Positions 9,172 to 18,070 of a DNA stretch of 56,347 nt are shown here, piece by piece. The translations under genes and the position numbers were made by a program. Origin of the DNA: Pseudomonadota bacterium. GTDB taxonomy: Bacteria; Pseudomonadota; Gammaproteobacteria; Steroidobacterales; Steroidobacteraceae. The stretch is from assembly GCA_025355105.1 (NCBI GenBank), contig JANYAE010000032.1, positions 1 to 56,347 of the forward strand. Direction: 5' to 3'. The notes under the pieces were generated by a model. It had not been told where the DNA came from, made no database searches, and saw nothing but the letters and a program-made list of their open reading frames with translations. How positions within the stretch are numbered: position 1 is the stretch's first letter; each line of letters begins with the position of its first letter.

Positions 9172-10146
9172 ATGAAGTTACACCAGCTCCGCTACCTCGC
9201 CGCGGTCGTGCAGAACGGCCTCAACATCACGACGGCGGCCCGCAAGCTGCACACCTCGCAGCCCGGGGTCAGCAAGCAGCTCAAGCTGCTCGAGGACGAG
9301 CTCGGCTTCCCGCTCTTCGAGCGCGACGGCCGTAACCTCACCGGCGTCACCGCCGCCGGCCAGCAGGTCGTCGACCGGGCGCTGCGGATCCTCGAGGAGG
9401 TGCAGAACATCCGCCGGCTGTCGTCCGACCTCAAGGACGACAAGAGCGGCTCGCTGTCGATCGGCACGACGCACACCCAGGCGCGCTACGTGCTGCCGTC
9501 AATCGTGCAGAAGTTCCGCGCCAGCTACCCGGACGTCGACCTGCACCTGCACCAGGGCAGCACCGAGCAGATTGCCGAGCTCGCCAAGCTCGATCGCGTC
9601 GACTTCGCGATCGCGACCGGCGGCGCCGAGCTGTTCCCGGGGCTCGTGTTGCTGCCCTGCTACCGCTGGCAGCGCCGGATCGTCGTGCCGCGCGACCACC
9701 CGCTCGCCAAGGAACGCGCCGTCAGCCTCGAGGCGCTCGCCAAGCACCCGATCGTCACCTACACCTTCAGCTTCAGCGGCCGCTCATCGCTGCCGGCGCT
9801 GTTCGAGAGCGCGGGCCTGAAGCTCAAGGTGGCGTTGACCGCCAGCGATGCCGACGTCATCAAGACCTACGTCCGCCTCGGCCTCGGCGTCGGCATCCTC
9901 GCGAGCATGGCGCTGGATCCGGTCGAGGACCGCGACCTGGTGGTGCTCGACGCCGCGCATCTGTTCGCGCCTCACGTGACCTGGATCGGCCTGCGCCGCG
10001 GCCGGCTGCTGCGCGGCTACATGTACGAGTTCCTGAAGGCGTTTGCCCCGCACCTGACGCGCCGGCTGGTGGACCAGGCGATCCGCGCCGGCTCCGGCGC
10101 CGAGCTTGACCGTCTGTTCGAGGGCGTCGAGCTGCCGGTGCTGTGA
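9172..10146 (+). CDS. cysB: LysR-type transcriptional regulator CysB
   Basis: Master regulator of sulfate assimilation and cysteine synthesis; in the family it responds to N-acetylserine or O-acetylserine. The 324 aa protein matches CysB end to end in pattern: MKLHQLRYLAAV with the N-terminal winged helix, TSQPGVSKQ in the recognition helix, IGTTHTQARYVLP at the start of the effector domain, LHLHQGS, VTYTFSFSGRSSLP and DADVIKTYVRLGLGVGI lining the inducer pocket. No sulfate-assimilation gene is adjacent. The TauE-like exporter and rhodanese far downstream are sulfur-related, but a regulatory link would be speculation. Confidence 0.93.
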   Translation: MKLHQLRYLAAVVQNGLNITTAARKLHTSQPGVSKQLKLLEDELGFPLFERDGRNLTGVTAAGQQVVDRALRILEEVQNIRRLSSDLKDDKSGSLSIGTTHTQARYVLPSIVQKFRASYPDVDLHLHQGSTEQIAELAKLDRVDFAIATGGAELFPGLVLLPCYRWQRRIVVPRDHPLAKERAVSLEALAKHPIVTYTFSFSGRSSLPALFESAGLKLKVALTASDADVIKTYVRLGLGVGILASMALDPVEDRDLVVLDAAHLFAPHVTWIGLRRGRLLRGYMYEFLKAFAPHLTRRLVDQAIRAGSGAELDRLFEGVELPVL

Positions 10147-10233
10147 TGCGCCGCTGCGGGCCGGGTTGCCGCAGAGGGTAGACTCCACGGGGTCCGGCTG
10201 GACGCCCATCGACGATCGACAGCGGAGAACTGC

Positions 10234-10767
10234 ATGCTCGAAATCAAGGAACTGAAGGCGCCACCGTCGCTCGAGCTGTTCAGCGAGCTCGTGGAGCTGC
10301 TGCAGGACGCGGTCGGCGGCGGCGGGTCGATCGGCTGGACGCAGCCACCGACCACCAAGGAAGCGCGTAACTACTGGACCCAGGTGCTCGAGGCGGTGGG
10401 CCGCGGCGAGCGGATGCTGTTCGTCGCGACCGACAACCACGTCTGCGCCGGCGCAATTCAGGTGGGCCTCGCGCCGCGCCAGAACGCGCGTCACCGCGGC
10501 GAGGTGCAGAAGCTGATGGTGCACTCGCAGTACCGGCGCCGCGGCATCGGTCTGGCGCTGATCGGCGCGATCGAGAAGGCGGCGCGGGCACGCGGACTCA
10601 CGCTGCTGGTACTCGACGTGCGCGGCGGCGACGACGCCGAGCGTCTCTGCAAGCGCTGCGGCTACGAGTACGTCGGCTCGATCCCGGGCTTCAGCCAGGC
10701 AGCGAGCGGCGCATTTGAGCCGACCTCGATCTACTTCCGGCGGCTGGGCGCCGCGACCAAGGCCTAG
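10234..10767 (+). CDS. GNAT-family N-acetyltransferase
   Basis: This 177 aa protein has a GNAT fold. The acetyl-CoA pyrophosphate-binding loop is QYRRRGIGLALI (about residues 103-114), preceded by a VQKLMVHS strand and followed by LLVLDVRGGDDAERL and CGYEYVGSIPGF. The substrate is unknown; amine or small-molecule detoxification would be typical. The ATG has GGAG 7 nt upstream. A TAGACT (10179-10184) upstream may be its -10. Its TAG stop is part of the TAGGAG that serves as ribosome site for yajQ, so the two are likely co-transcribed. Confidence 0.8.
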   Translation: MLEIKELKAPPSLELFSELVELLQDAVGGGGSIGWTQPPTTKEARNYWTQVLEAVGRGERMLFVATDNHVCAGAIQVGLAPRQNARHRGEVQKLMVHSQYRRRGIGLALIGAIEKAARARGLTLLVLDVRGGDDAERLCKRCGYEYVGSIPGFSQAASGAFEPTSIYFRRLGAATKA

Positions 10768-10777
10768 GAGCTGCGCG

Positions 10778-11260
10778 ATGCCGTCGTTCGATGTCGTCTC
10801 CGAACTCAATCACCACGAGGTCGAGAACGCGGTTGACCAGGCCAGCCGCGAGCTCGAGAGCCGCTTCGACTTCCGCGGCACCGGCGCGAAGTTCGAGCGC
10901 GTGGCGACCGAGGTCACGCTCGAGGCGCCGGCGGAGTTCCAGCTCAATCAGATGCTCGACATCCTGAAGCTCAAGCTCACCAAGCGCGGCGTCGATCTCG
11001 TCTGCCTCGAGATCAAGGATGCCGAGGTCAACCTGGCGCGCGCGCGGCAGAAGGTGCTGTTGCGCGAGGGCATCGACGCCGAGAACGCCAAGAAGATCCA
11101 GCGCGCGATCAAGGACTCGAAGCTCAAGGTGCAGGCCTCGATCCAGGGCGACAAGCTGCGCGTCGTCGGCAAGAGCCGCGACGAGCTGCAAGAGGCGATG
11201 GCGCTGCTGCGGCAGCAGAAGCTCGAGGTCGCGCTGCAGTTCAACAACTTCCGGGACTGA
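10778..11260 (+). CDS. yajQ: YajQ-family nucleotide-binding protein
   Basis: Small cytoplasmic protein of 160 aa with the full family pattern: MPSFDVVSELNHHEVENA, a FDFRGTGAKFE turn, LKLTKRGVD and a C-terminal QFNNFRD. YajQ proteins have two RNP-like domains and bind nucleotides; the Xanthomonas homologue binds cyclic di-GMP and acts with a transcription factor. A diguanylate cyclase is encoded elsewhere in the window (37514-39388), which is compatible with such a role but no proof. The ATG is set by GGAG 8 nt upstream, overlapping the stop of the preceding gene. Confidence 0.93.
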   Translation: MPSFDVVSELNHHEVENAVDQASRELESRFDFRGTGAKFERVATEVTLEAPAEFQLNQMLDILKLKLTKRGVDLVCLEIKDAEVNLARARQKVLLREGIDAENAKKIQRAIKDSKLKVQASIQGDKLRVVGKSRDELQEAMALLRQQKLEVALQFNNFRD

Positions 11261-11343
11261 GACCGGCAGCCGGTTGCGCCGCGGCGCGCTCCGTTGCCGC
11301 GCGACGGCAGGTCCCGGAGCCGGGCTGCGGAGGTCAGGCGCTC

Positions 11344-12360
11344 TTGATCGAAGCAGCAGTCCTCAGCGCCGAAGCACCTGCCTTCACCCTCGAAGAGGCC
11401 CGCGAGCTCGTGCGCCGCCACTGGGCGCTCGAGCCGCTGGCCATCGCGCCGCTGGCCAGCGAGCGCGACCAGAACTTTCGCGTCGACGCCGCCGCCGGCC
11501 GCTTCGTGCTCAAGATCGCCAATCGCGCCGAGCCGCCGGGCGTCACGCGGCTGCAGAGCGCCGCGCTCCGGCACGTGGCGGTGAGCGACCCGGCCGTGCC
11601 GGTGCCGCGGATCATGCCGACGCGGACCGGCGTCGACCAGGCGTTCGCCGCCGGATCGGCGATTCGGCTGCTGACGTGGATGGACGGCGTGCCGTGGCAT
11701 CTGACGCCGGCCAGCCGCGCGCAACGCCGGTCGGTTGCCGCCGGTCATGCGCGGCTGGTGCTGGCGCTGGCCGGCTTCGTGAGCGACCAGCTTGCCGCGC
11801 CACTGCAATGGGACGTGCAGCACGCGGCCACGCTTCGCGGCCAGCTCGGCGCGGTCCCGCCCGAGCTGCAGGCGCAGGTCGTGGCGGCGCTCGACTGCTT
11901 CGAGATGCGGGCCGCGCCGTTGCTGGCGCGCCTGCCGCGTCAATTCGTCCACAACGACATCCAGCCGCACAACGTCGTGGTCGACGAGCACGACACCGAC
12001 CGCATGTCGGGGATCCTCGACTTCGGCGACCTGGTGCACAGCCCCGTCGCCTGCGATCTTGGCGTCGCCGCGGCCTACCACGTCCTGCCCGGCGCGCATC
12101 CGCTGCAGACCGTGAGCGAGTACGTCGCGGCCTTTCACGCCGTCCGGCCGCTCGGCGACGACGAGTTCGAGGCGCTGCCGGCGCTGATCGTGGCCCGCCA
12201 GGCGACCACGATCGTGATCACCAGCCGGCGCGCGCTGACGCACGCGCACAACGCCGCCTACATCCTGCGCAACCAGCCGACGACCCGCGCGGGGCTCGCG
12301 CAGCTGCTGCCGCTCGGCTACGACGACGTCGTCGACTTCCTCCGGAGTGCCTGCCAATGA
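11344..12360 (+). CDS. homoserine-kinase-II/hydroxylysine-kinase-like phosphotransferase
   Basis: A 338 aa APH-fold small-molecule kinase. Visible are the N-terminal lobe with SERDQNFRVD, the catalytic loop FVHNDIQPHNVV (catalytic Asp205) and the metal-binding ILDFGD. The stop overlaps the start of a class-III PLP enzyme by 4 bp (ATGA). In animals and bacteria this kinase and PLP enzyme pairing is known for hydroxylysine and ethanolamine phosphate catabolism: the kinase phosphorylates a hydroxylated amine and the partner eliminates phosphate and ammonia. By analogy the substrate is a hydroxy-amine or hydroxy-amino acid. Homoserine is less likely because no threonine synthase is nearby. Confidence 0.8.
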   Translation: MIEAAVLSAEAPAFTLEEARELVRRHWALEPLAIAPLASERDQNFRVDAAAGRFVLKIANRAEPPGVTRLQSAALRHVAVSDPAVPVPRIMPTRTGVDQAFAAGSAIRLLTWMDGVPWHLTPASRAQRRSVAAGHARLVLALAGFVSDQLAAPLQWDVQHAATLRGQLGAVPPELQAQVVAALDCFEMRAAPLLARLPRQFVHNDIQPHNVVVDEHDTDRMSGILDFGDLVHSPVACDLGVAAAYHVLPGAHPLQTVSEYVAAFHAVRPLGDDEFEALPALIVARQATTIVITSRRALTHAHNAAYILRNQPTTRAGLAQLLPLGYDDVVDFLRSACQ

Positions 12361-13649
12361 CGCCCGCCGATCGCTCGATGCTGAACGCCTTCATTCCCGG
12401 CGCGGTCGAGCTACCGGCCGCGGAGCAAGCGCTGATCGACCGGCGCCGGGCCGTGCTCGGGCCTGCCTACCGGCTCTTCTACCAGCGGCCGTTGCACCTC
12501 GTTCGCGGTGAGGACGTCTGGCTGTACGACGCCGACGGTAGCCGCTACCTCGACGCCTACAACAACGTCGTCTCGGTCGGGCACTGCCATCCGCACGTGG
12601 TCGGCGCCATCGCCGCCCAGGCCGCGACGCTCTGCACGCATACGCGCTACCTCGCGGACGCGGTGGTCGACTACGCCGAACGGCTGCTTGCGACCATGCC
12701 CGACGCGCTCGGCCACGTCATGTTCACCTGCTCTGGGTCGGAGGCGAACGACCTCGCGCTGCGGATCGCGTCCGACTTCACGGACGCCGACGGCGTGATC
12801 GTCACCGAGAACGCCTACCACGGCACGACCCAGCTGATCGCCGGCCTGTCGCCCTCGCTCGGTGCAGGTGTCGCGCTCAGCCCGCGGGCCCGCGTGGTCC
12901 CGGCGCCGCTGCACGGCGACGGCACGCGCTTCGCCGCCGACGTCGCGCGCGCCATCGAGGACCTGCGCGTCGCCGGCATCCGCCCCTGCGCGCTGCTGAT
13001 CGACACGATCTTCACCAGCGACGGCGTGGCCGCCGACCCGGCCGGGTTCCTCGCGCCAGCGGTAAAGGCCATCCGTTCGGCCGGGGGCCTGTTCATCGCC
13101 GACGAGGTGCAGCCCGGCTTCGGGCGCACCGGCGCAGGCCTGTGGTGCTTCGCGCGGCACGGCCTGGTTCCGGACCTGGTCACGATGGGCAAGCCCATGG
13201 GCAACGGCTATCCGGTGGCCGCGGTCGCGATGCAGCCGCGCGTGGTCGCATCGTTCGGCGCCAAGGCGCGCTACTTCAATACCTTTGGCGGCAACAGCGT
13301 CGCGATCGCCGCGGCCGGCGCCGTGCTCGACGTGATCGAGCGCCAGGGCCTGGTCCAGAACGCCGCCCGGGTCGGGCAGGCCTTTGCCGCGGCCTTGCGC
13401 GGCACCGCCGGCTTGGGGCCGGTGCGAGCGGCCGGGTTGATGCTCGGTGTTGACCTGCTGACGGACGCGGGCGCGCCGGATACCGAGCGCGCCAATCGCC
13501 TCGTCAACCGCTTGCGCGACCGCGGCATCCTGATTTCGGCGAGCGGCAAGGCCGGGCACACGCTGAAGATCCGGCCACCGCTGAGCTTCGGCCTCGAGCA
13601 CGTTGATCTGTTCATGGACCGTCTGGCCACGGCGCTGCGCTCCGGCTAG
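12357..13649 (+). CDS. class-III PLP enzyme, probable amine-phosphate phospho-lyase
   Basis: A 430 aa fold-type I PLP enzyme with the PLP Lys279 in TMGKPMGNGYPV, the phosphate-cup stretch CSGSEAND and IADEVQPGFGRTG. The stretches GKPMGNG and YFNTFGGNSV are typical of the AGXT2L branch (ethanolamine-phosphate and phosphohydroxylysine phospho-lyases) rather than of ornithine or GABA transaminases. Together with the overlapping kinase gene this suggests a kinase/phospho-lyase couple yielding an aldehyde, ammonia and phosphate. A conventional transaminase remains possible. The start is the ATG inside the ATGA overlap. Confidence 0.82.
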   Translation: MTPADRSMLNAFIPGAVELPAAEQALIDRRRAVLGPAYRLFYQRPLHLVRGEDVWLYDADGSRYLDAYNNVVSVGHCHPHVVGAIAAQAATLCTHTRYLADAVVDYAERLLATMPDALGHVMFTCSGSEANDLALRIASDFTDADGVIVTENAYHGTTQLIAGLSPSLGAGVALSPRARVVPAPLHGDGTRFAADVARAIEDLRVAGIRPCALLIDTIFTSDGVAADPAGFLAPAVKAIRSAGGLFIADEVQPGFGRTGAGLWCFARHGLVPDLVTMGKPMGNGYPVAAVAMQPRVVASFGAKARYFNTFGGNSVAIAAAGAVLDVIERQGLVQNAARVGQAFAAALRGTAGLGPVRAAGLMLGVDLLTDAGAPDTERANRLVNRLRDRGILISASGKAGHTLKIRPPLSFGLEHVDLFMDRLATALRSG

Positions 13650-13990
13650 GGCGCCGACAGTGCGCCAGACGAGCGGTCGAGGCTGCAGGCCGTTGCGGCG
13701 ACGGCCGCCTCCGGCTCCTCGGTCAGGGCGGCAGCGCGACTGAGAGCATCGTCGCAGCCTGCCGGTCGGCGGACGGCGCACCGCCGTCGCAGCGCCGACA
13801 CGGCGAGATGGCGGACCGCGGCGCCGCCCTCCGAGCCTTCCGCAAATCCTTGGGTGCGGTCGTCGGCCACCCGTATGATCCGGTGTTCGTGTCCGGCGGT
13901 GGCGGGGTGCCGGAGCGACGTGCCAGACAAGCGGCGCTCCGCGTCCGCCTGCCGGCCGAGCGCAGCGACTTCCGCGCAGGACCCGGACTC
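13650..13990 (+). promoter_or_regulatory. 341-bp intergenic region with a candidate promoter
   Basis: No convincing gene is seen here; an in-frame upward extension of the symporter has no homology-like features. A sigma-70-like element, TTGGGT (13850-13855), 18-bp spacer, TATGAT (13874-13879), would start a transcript about 105 nt before the symporter ATG. This supports the symporter, ureohydrolase and dehydrogenase genes being a separate unit from the kinase and PLP pair. No riboswitch or hairpin was recognised in the leader. Confidence 0.4.
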
Positions 13991-15391
13991 ATGGTCACTC
14001 TTGATCTGCTGGTACTCGCCGCCTACCTGATCGGGATTCTGGCGGTGGGTCTGTGGGCGCAGCGCAAGGCGACCACCCAGGAGGACTTCCTGGTCGCCGG
14101 TCGCTCGGTCGGTCCGGTGCTCTATTCCGGGACGCTGGCCGCGGTGATCCTTGGCGGCGGTTCCACGGTCGGCGGCGTCAAGCTCGGCTACCAGTACGGC
14201 ATCTCGGGGATGTGGCTGGTGTTCATGTACGGCCTCGGCATGGTGGTCATGGGCGTGGTGCTGGTGCCGCGCATCCTGGAGCTCAAGCTCTTCACGATCC
14301 CGGAGCTGCTCGAGCGGCGCTACAGCGCCAGCGCTCGCATCGCCGGCGGACTCGTCATGGTGGCCTACGACCTGATGATCGTCGTGACCGGCACGATCGC
14401 GGTCGGTGCCGTGATGGAGGTCATCGTCGGCATCCCGCGGACCCCGTCGATTCTGATCAGCAGCGCGGTCATGGTCGCCTACTCGGTGTTCGGCGGCATG
14501 TGGTCGCTGACCACGACCGACATCGTGCAGTTCGTCATCAAGACGATCGGCATCGTGTTCGTGCTCCTGCCGGCGGCCATCCTGCACGCCGGCGGCCTGC
14601 AGGGCATGCACGAGCGGCTGCCCGCGGAGTTCTTCTCGCTGACGCACATCGGCGGCGTGAAGATCCTGTCGTTCTTCACGCTCTATTTCTTCGGCATCCT
14701 CATCGGCCAGGACGGCTGGCAGCGCGTCTTCACCGCGCGCAGCGTCAAGGTGGCCCGTAACGGCGGACTGTTCGTCGGCCTGTACTGCCTGGTCTACGCC
14801 GTGGCCGGCGCGACCATCGGCGCGGCCGGGCACGCGTTCCTGCCACCGCTCGCCGATCCGGACCTCGCCTTCGCCACCATCGTCAACGAAGTTCTGCCGG
14901 CCGGCATGCGCGGGCTGCTGCTGGCCGCGACGCTGTCAGCCATCATGTCGACCTGCAGCGCCTGCCTGCTCGCGTCCTCGACCGTGCTGCTCGAGGACGT
15001 CTACCTGCCGGCGCGCCGGCTGCACAGCATCGGCTCCATCGGCCAGACGCGGGCCCTCACGCTGGTGCTCGGCGTGCTGGCGACGACCATCGCCTGCCTG
15101 ACCGCCGACGTCATCGCCGCGCTCACGGTGGCCTACGATCTGCTCGTCGGCGCGCTGTTCGTGCCCGTGATCGGCGCGATCCTGTGGCGGCGCGGCAGCC
15201 GCACGGGGGCGCTGGCGTCGATCGCCGTCGGAGGCGTCGCGGTCGTCGCGCTGCTGTTGGTCATGGGCATCGATTCGGATGCGCCGATCTACGGCGGCCT
15301 AGGGCTCAGCTTCGCGGTCTACATGGCGTTCAGCCTGTTCGGCCGCGACCTGCGCCCGGACACGAGCCGATCCGTGACCGACGTCCCCTGA
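13991..15391 (+). CDS. sodium:solute symporter (SSS family)
   Basis: Secondary transporter of 466 aa with about 13 hydrophobic segments, starting with an N-terminal DLLVLAAYLIGILAVGLWA. The family stretches EDFLVAGRS, GGGSTVGGVKLGYQYG and LSAIMSTCSACLLASSTVL correspond to the unwound first helix and the sodium-site region of the LeuT-like fold. It belongs to the branch near proline, pantothenate and polyamine-type carriers; the substrate cannot be assigned. It is followed by a ureohydrolase after 16 bp, so the import of a guanidino compound or its product is a reasonable guess. The ATG at 13991 opens the first helix. Confidence 0.87.
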   Translation: MVTLDLLVLAAYLIGILAVGLWAQRKATTQEDFLVAGRSVGPVLYSGTLAAVILGGGSTVGGVKLGYQYGISGMWLVFMYGLGMVVMGVVLVPRILELKLFTIPELLERRYSASARIAGGLVMVAYDLMIVVTGTIAVGAVMEVIVGIPRTPSILISSAVMVAYSVFGGMWSLTTTDIVQFVIKTIGIVFVLLPAAILHAGGLQGMHERLPAEFFSLTHIGGVKILSFFTLYFFGILIGQDGWQRVFTARSVKVARNGGLFVGLYCLVYAVAGATIGAAGHAFLPPLADPDLAFATIVNEVLPAGMRGLLLAATLSAIMSTCSACLLASSTVLLEDVYLPARRLHSIGSIGQTRALTLVLGVLATTIACLTADVIAALTVAYDLLVGALFVPVIGAILWRRGSRTGALASIAVGGVAVVALLLVMGIDSDAPIYGGLGLSFAVYMAFSLFGRDLRPDTSRSVTDVP

Positions 15392-15407
15392 GCACATCGA
15401 GGCCACC

Positions 15408-16397
15408 ATGAGCTACAAGAAGCAGGGCGTCGTCGACGGTCGCGAGTACGAGCCGATGAAGGAGCCGCGCTACGCGGAGCTCGCGACCTTCATGCGCGCG
15501 CCGCTCGCGACCAGCCTAGACGAGGTCGACATCGGCCTCATCGGCGTGCCGACCGACCTCGGCGTCACCAACCGGCCGGGCGCGCGCCACGGTCCGCGCG
15601 AGATCCGCAATTCGTCGAGCCTGATGCGCGGCTTCAACCTCGGGCTGCGCATGAATCCCTACGAGCTGTGCCGCGTCGCCGACCTCGGCGACGTGCGCTT
15701 CACCGGGCGCTACGACCTGGAGCTGCAGACCGCGCAGATCGCGGACTACTACCGCGACGTGCACCGCGCGGGCATCCTGCCGGTGACCGCAGGCGGCGAT
15801 CATTCGATCACCTTTCCGATCTTCCAGGCGATCGCCGCCGGCGGCCCCATCGGCATGGTGCACATCGATGCGCACACCGATACCTGGGGTGACCTGTTCG
15901 GTTCGAAGTTCACGCACGGCGCGCCGTTCCGGCTCGCCGTCGAACACGGCCTGCTCGATCCTAAGCGCACGATCCAGATCGGCATCCGCGGCGGCCAGAA
16001 CCTCATGGACGGCGTCAACTTCTCGCTTGAGCACGGCATGCGCGTTGTGTTCATGGAGGAGTTCGCGGCGCTCGGCGTCGAGCGGGTGATCGAGGAGGCG
16101 CGCCGGGTGGTCGGCGACGGGCCGACCTACATCTCCTTCGACGTCGACGGCCTCGATCCCGTCTATGCGCCGGGCACCGGCACGCCGGAGGTGGGCGGGC
16201 TGTCGACGCTCGACGCGCAGCGCCTGCTGCACGGGCTGCGCGGCCTGAACCTCATCGGTGGCGACGTCGTCGAGGTGGCACCGCCCTACGACCAGACCGG
16301 CAACACTGCGCTGGTCGGCGCGACCATGATGTTCGAGATCCTCTGCCTGATCGCCGACCGCCACTGGGGACCACCCGCCGACGGGCGCCGCGGCTGA
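15408..16397 (+). CDS. arginase-superfamily ureohydrolase (guanidino-acid type)
   Basis: A 329 aa binuclear Mn hydrolase that should split a guanidino compound into urea and an amine. All metal ligands are visible: GGDHSIT, HIDAHTDTW and SFDVDGLDPVYAPGTGTPE. The N-terminal GVPTDLGVTNRPGARHGPREIRN and the VEHGLLDPKRTIQIGIRG stretch resemble guanidinobutyrase/guanidinopropionase proteins more than arginases. Its TGA overlaps the ATG of the dehydrogenase (TGATG). Its neighbours, a sodium symporter upstream and the kinase/phospho-lyase pair further upstream, point to a catabolic route. Agmatinase is an alternative assignment. Confidence 0.87.
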   Translation: MSYKKQGVVDGREYEPMKEPRYAELATFMRAPLATSLDEVDIGLIGVPTDLGVTNRPGARHGPREIRNSSSLMRGFNLGLRMNPYELCRVADLGDVRFTGRYDLELQTAQIADYYRDVHRAGILPVTAGGDHSITFPIFQAIAAGGPIGMVHIDAHTDTWGDLFGSKFTHGAPFRLAVEHGLLDPKRTIQIGIRGGQNLMDGVNFSLEHGMRVVFMEEFAALGVERVIEEARRVVGDGPTYISFDVDGLDPVYAPGTGTPEVGGLSTLDAQRLLHGLRGLNLIGGDVVEVAPPYDQTGNTALVGATMMFEILCLIADRHWGPPADGRRG

Positions 16398-17350
16398 TGC
16401 GCGCCGTCTTCCTCGACTACGGCTCGGTGGCCGTCGCCGGCGACCTCGACCTGGCCCGACTGCGGGCGGCGCTGCCGACGCTCGAGATCCACGAGGACAC
16501 GCCTGACGCAGCGATCGACGCCCGGATCGACGGCGCCGCGGTCGTGTTGTGCAACAAGGCCGAGATCACACGCGCCCGGATCGCCGCCAATCCCGCGCTG
16601 CAGCTCGTGGCGCTGACCGCGACCGGCACCAACAACGTCGATCTGGTCGCAGCGCGGGCGCACGGCGTCGCGGTCTGCAATATCGCCGACTACTGCACCG
16701 CCTCGGTCGTGCAGCACGTCTTCGCCGTGCTGCTCGCGCTGACGCATCGCCTGCGCGAGTACGATCGCGCGCTCAAGGCCGGCGGCTGGGAGCGTGCGGA
16801 CGGCGCGGCGCCGGCCTATCCGGTGCGCGAGCTCGCCGGCCGGACGCTCGGCATCGTCGGCTACGGCACGCTCGGCCGCGGCGTGGCGCGCATCGCCGAG
16901 GCCTTCGGCATGCAGGTGCTGGTCGCGAGCCGCGCCGGCGGCGCGCCACAGAGTGAGCGGCTGGCGCTCGGCGAGCTGCTGCCGCGCGTGGACGTCCTGT
17001 CGCTTCACTGCCCGATCACGCCCGCGACCCGGCACCTGATCGGCGCGCGGCAACTGGCGTCGATGAAGCCTGACGCGGTGCTGGTCAATACCGCCCGCGG
17101 CGGGCTGGTCGACGCGGCCGCGCTCGCCGCGGCGCTGCGCGCCGGGCAGCTCGGCGGCGCCGCGATCGACGTGCTCGAGGAGGAGCCGCCGGTGCACGGC
17201 AATCCGCTGCTCGCGCCGGACCTGCGAAACCTGATCGTGACCCCGCATACCGCCTGGTCCGCGCGCGAGTCCCGACAGCGCGCGATCGACGAGCTCGCGG
17301 CCAACGTTGAGGCGTTCCTCAGGGGTGAGTCCCGCAACCGGGTGGTGTAG
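16397..17350 (+). CDS. D-2-hydroxyacid dehydrogenase
   Basis: A 317 aa NAD(P)-dependent dehydrogenase interconverting a 2-keto acid and a D-2-hydroxy acid. It has the Rossmann loop GIVGYGTLGRG (about residues 151-161), the catalytic Arg in NTARGGLVD, Glu in EEEPP and His in TPHTAW, so the active site is complete. It is closest in pattern to glycerate/hydroxypyruvate reductases (HprA-like). It overlaps the ureohydrolase stop by 1 bp, which suggests that a keto or hydroxy acid is an intermediate in the same pathway; that is inference. Confidence 0.87.
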   Translation: MRAVFLDYGSVAVAGDLDLARLRAALPTLEIHEDTPDAAIDARIDGAAVVLCNKAEITRARIAANPALQLVALTATGTNNVDLVAARAHGVAVCNIADYCTASVVQHVFAVLLALTHRLREYDRALKAGGWERADGAAPAYPVRELAGRTLGIVGYGTLGRGVARIAEAFGMQVLVASRAGGAPQSERLALGELLPRVDVLSLHCPITPATRHLIGARQLASMKPDAVLVNTARGGLVDAAALAAALRAGQLGGAAIDVLEEEPPVHGNPLLAPDLRNLIVTPHTAWSARESRQRAIDELAANVEAFLRGESRNRVV

Positions 17351-17379
17351 GGGCTCGAATCTGGACGTATGTCTATCTA

Positions 17380-17408
17380 TTGACACTATGTCAGTCTCAC
17401 GTTAGACT
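17380..17408 (+). promoter_or_regulatory. strong sigma-70 promoter of tetR, predicted leaderless
   Basis: TTGACA (17380-17385), a 17-bp spacer and TAGACT (17403-17408) form a near-consensus promoter. Only 6 nt separate the -10 from the ATG at 17415, so the start point would fall on the A of the start codon. Two inverted repeats overlap the element, giving a direct means of autorepression. Confidence 0.75.
17381..17393. promoter_or_regulatory. candidate TetR operator in its own promoter
   Basis: TGACA-CTA-TGTCA is a perfect 5-bp inverted repeat overlapping the -35. A second one, AGTCT-N6-AGACT (17393-17408), covers the -10. The same TTGACAC(T)ATGTC core recurs before the efflux operon at 18081-18092, as expected for an operator shared by both. 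Confidence 0.55.
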
Positions 17409-17414
17409 CACTTC

Positions 17415-18062
17415 ATGTCGTATCTCGCCGAACGCCGAGTGGAAGAGAAGGAGCGCCGCCGCGCCGAAATCGTCGACGCGGCCGAGCGGCTCTACGCCAA
17501 GAAAGGCTGGGACTCGGTGACGATGGACCAGGTCGCCAAGGCCGCCAGGCTGTCGCGCGCGCTGCTCTACGTGTACTTCCGCGACCGTGACGAACTGCAG
17601 TTCGCGATCGGCGAGCGGGCGCTCGAGATGCTGCGCACGCGTTTCATCGAGGCCGTGGCGCGGCACGTGCGCGGGCTCGATCAGGTGGAGGCGATCGGCC
17701 GCGCATACATGACGTACGCTCAGGATTTTCCGCACTATTTCGACGTCTGCGCACGATTCCAGGCGCATGAGATGTCCGCCCAGCCGGGCTCCAACGAGGG
17801 CGCCTGCGCCGTGGCCGGCGACGCGGCGATCTTGGTGGTGGTCGACGCGATTCGCACCGGCATCGCCGACGGCAGCGTCCGCGCCGACATCGGCGATCCG
17901 ATGCTGTTCGCGGTGACGCTGTGGGCGTTCACGCACGGCGTGATCCAGCTGGCGATGGCCAAGGGCGCGGACCTCGCGCGCCTCGGGATCTCGATCCCGC
18001 GGTTCGGCGACAACGCGCTCGCGCTGCTGCGCTCGATGGGCGCCCCGCGCCCGGCCGGCTGA
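17415..18062 (+). CDS. TetR-family repressor of the adjacent RND efflux operon
   Basis: A 215 aa regulator. The N-terminal HTH has AEIVDAAERLYAKKGWDSVTM, split here as two helices of the TetR_N domain, with the recognition part AARLSRALLYVYFRDRDEL. The C-terminal ligand domain is helical and divergent, as usual. It lies 25 bp upstream of the outer-membrane factor gene on the same strand. This order, together with the repeated operator motif, suggests it represses both itself and the pump. The start at the ATG has no ribosome site, consistent with a leaderless transcript. An 8-T run follows the stop without a clear stem. Confidence 0.88.
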   Translation: MSYLAERRVEEKERRRAEIVDAAERLYAKKGWDSVTMDQVAKAARLSRALLYVYFRDRDELQFAIGERALEMLRTRFIEAVARHVRGLDQVEAIGRAYMTYAQDFPHYFDVCARFQAHEMSAQPGSNEGACAVAGDAAILVVVDAIRTGIADGSVRADIGDPMLFAVTLWAFTHGVIQLAMAKGADLARLGISIPRFGDNALALLRSMGAPRPAG

Positions 18063-18070
18063 GTTTTTTT

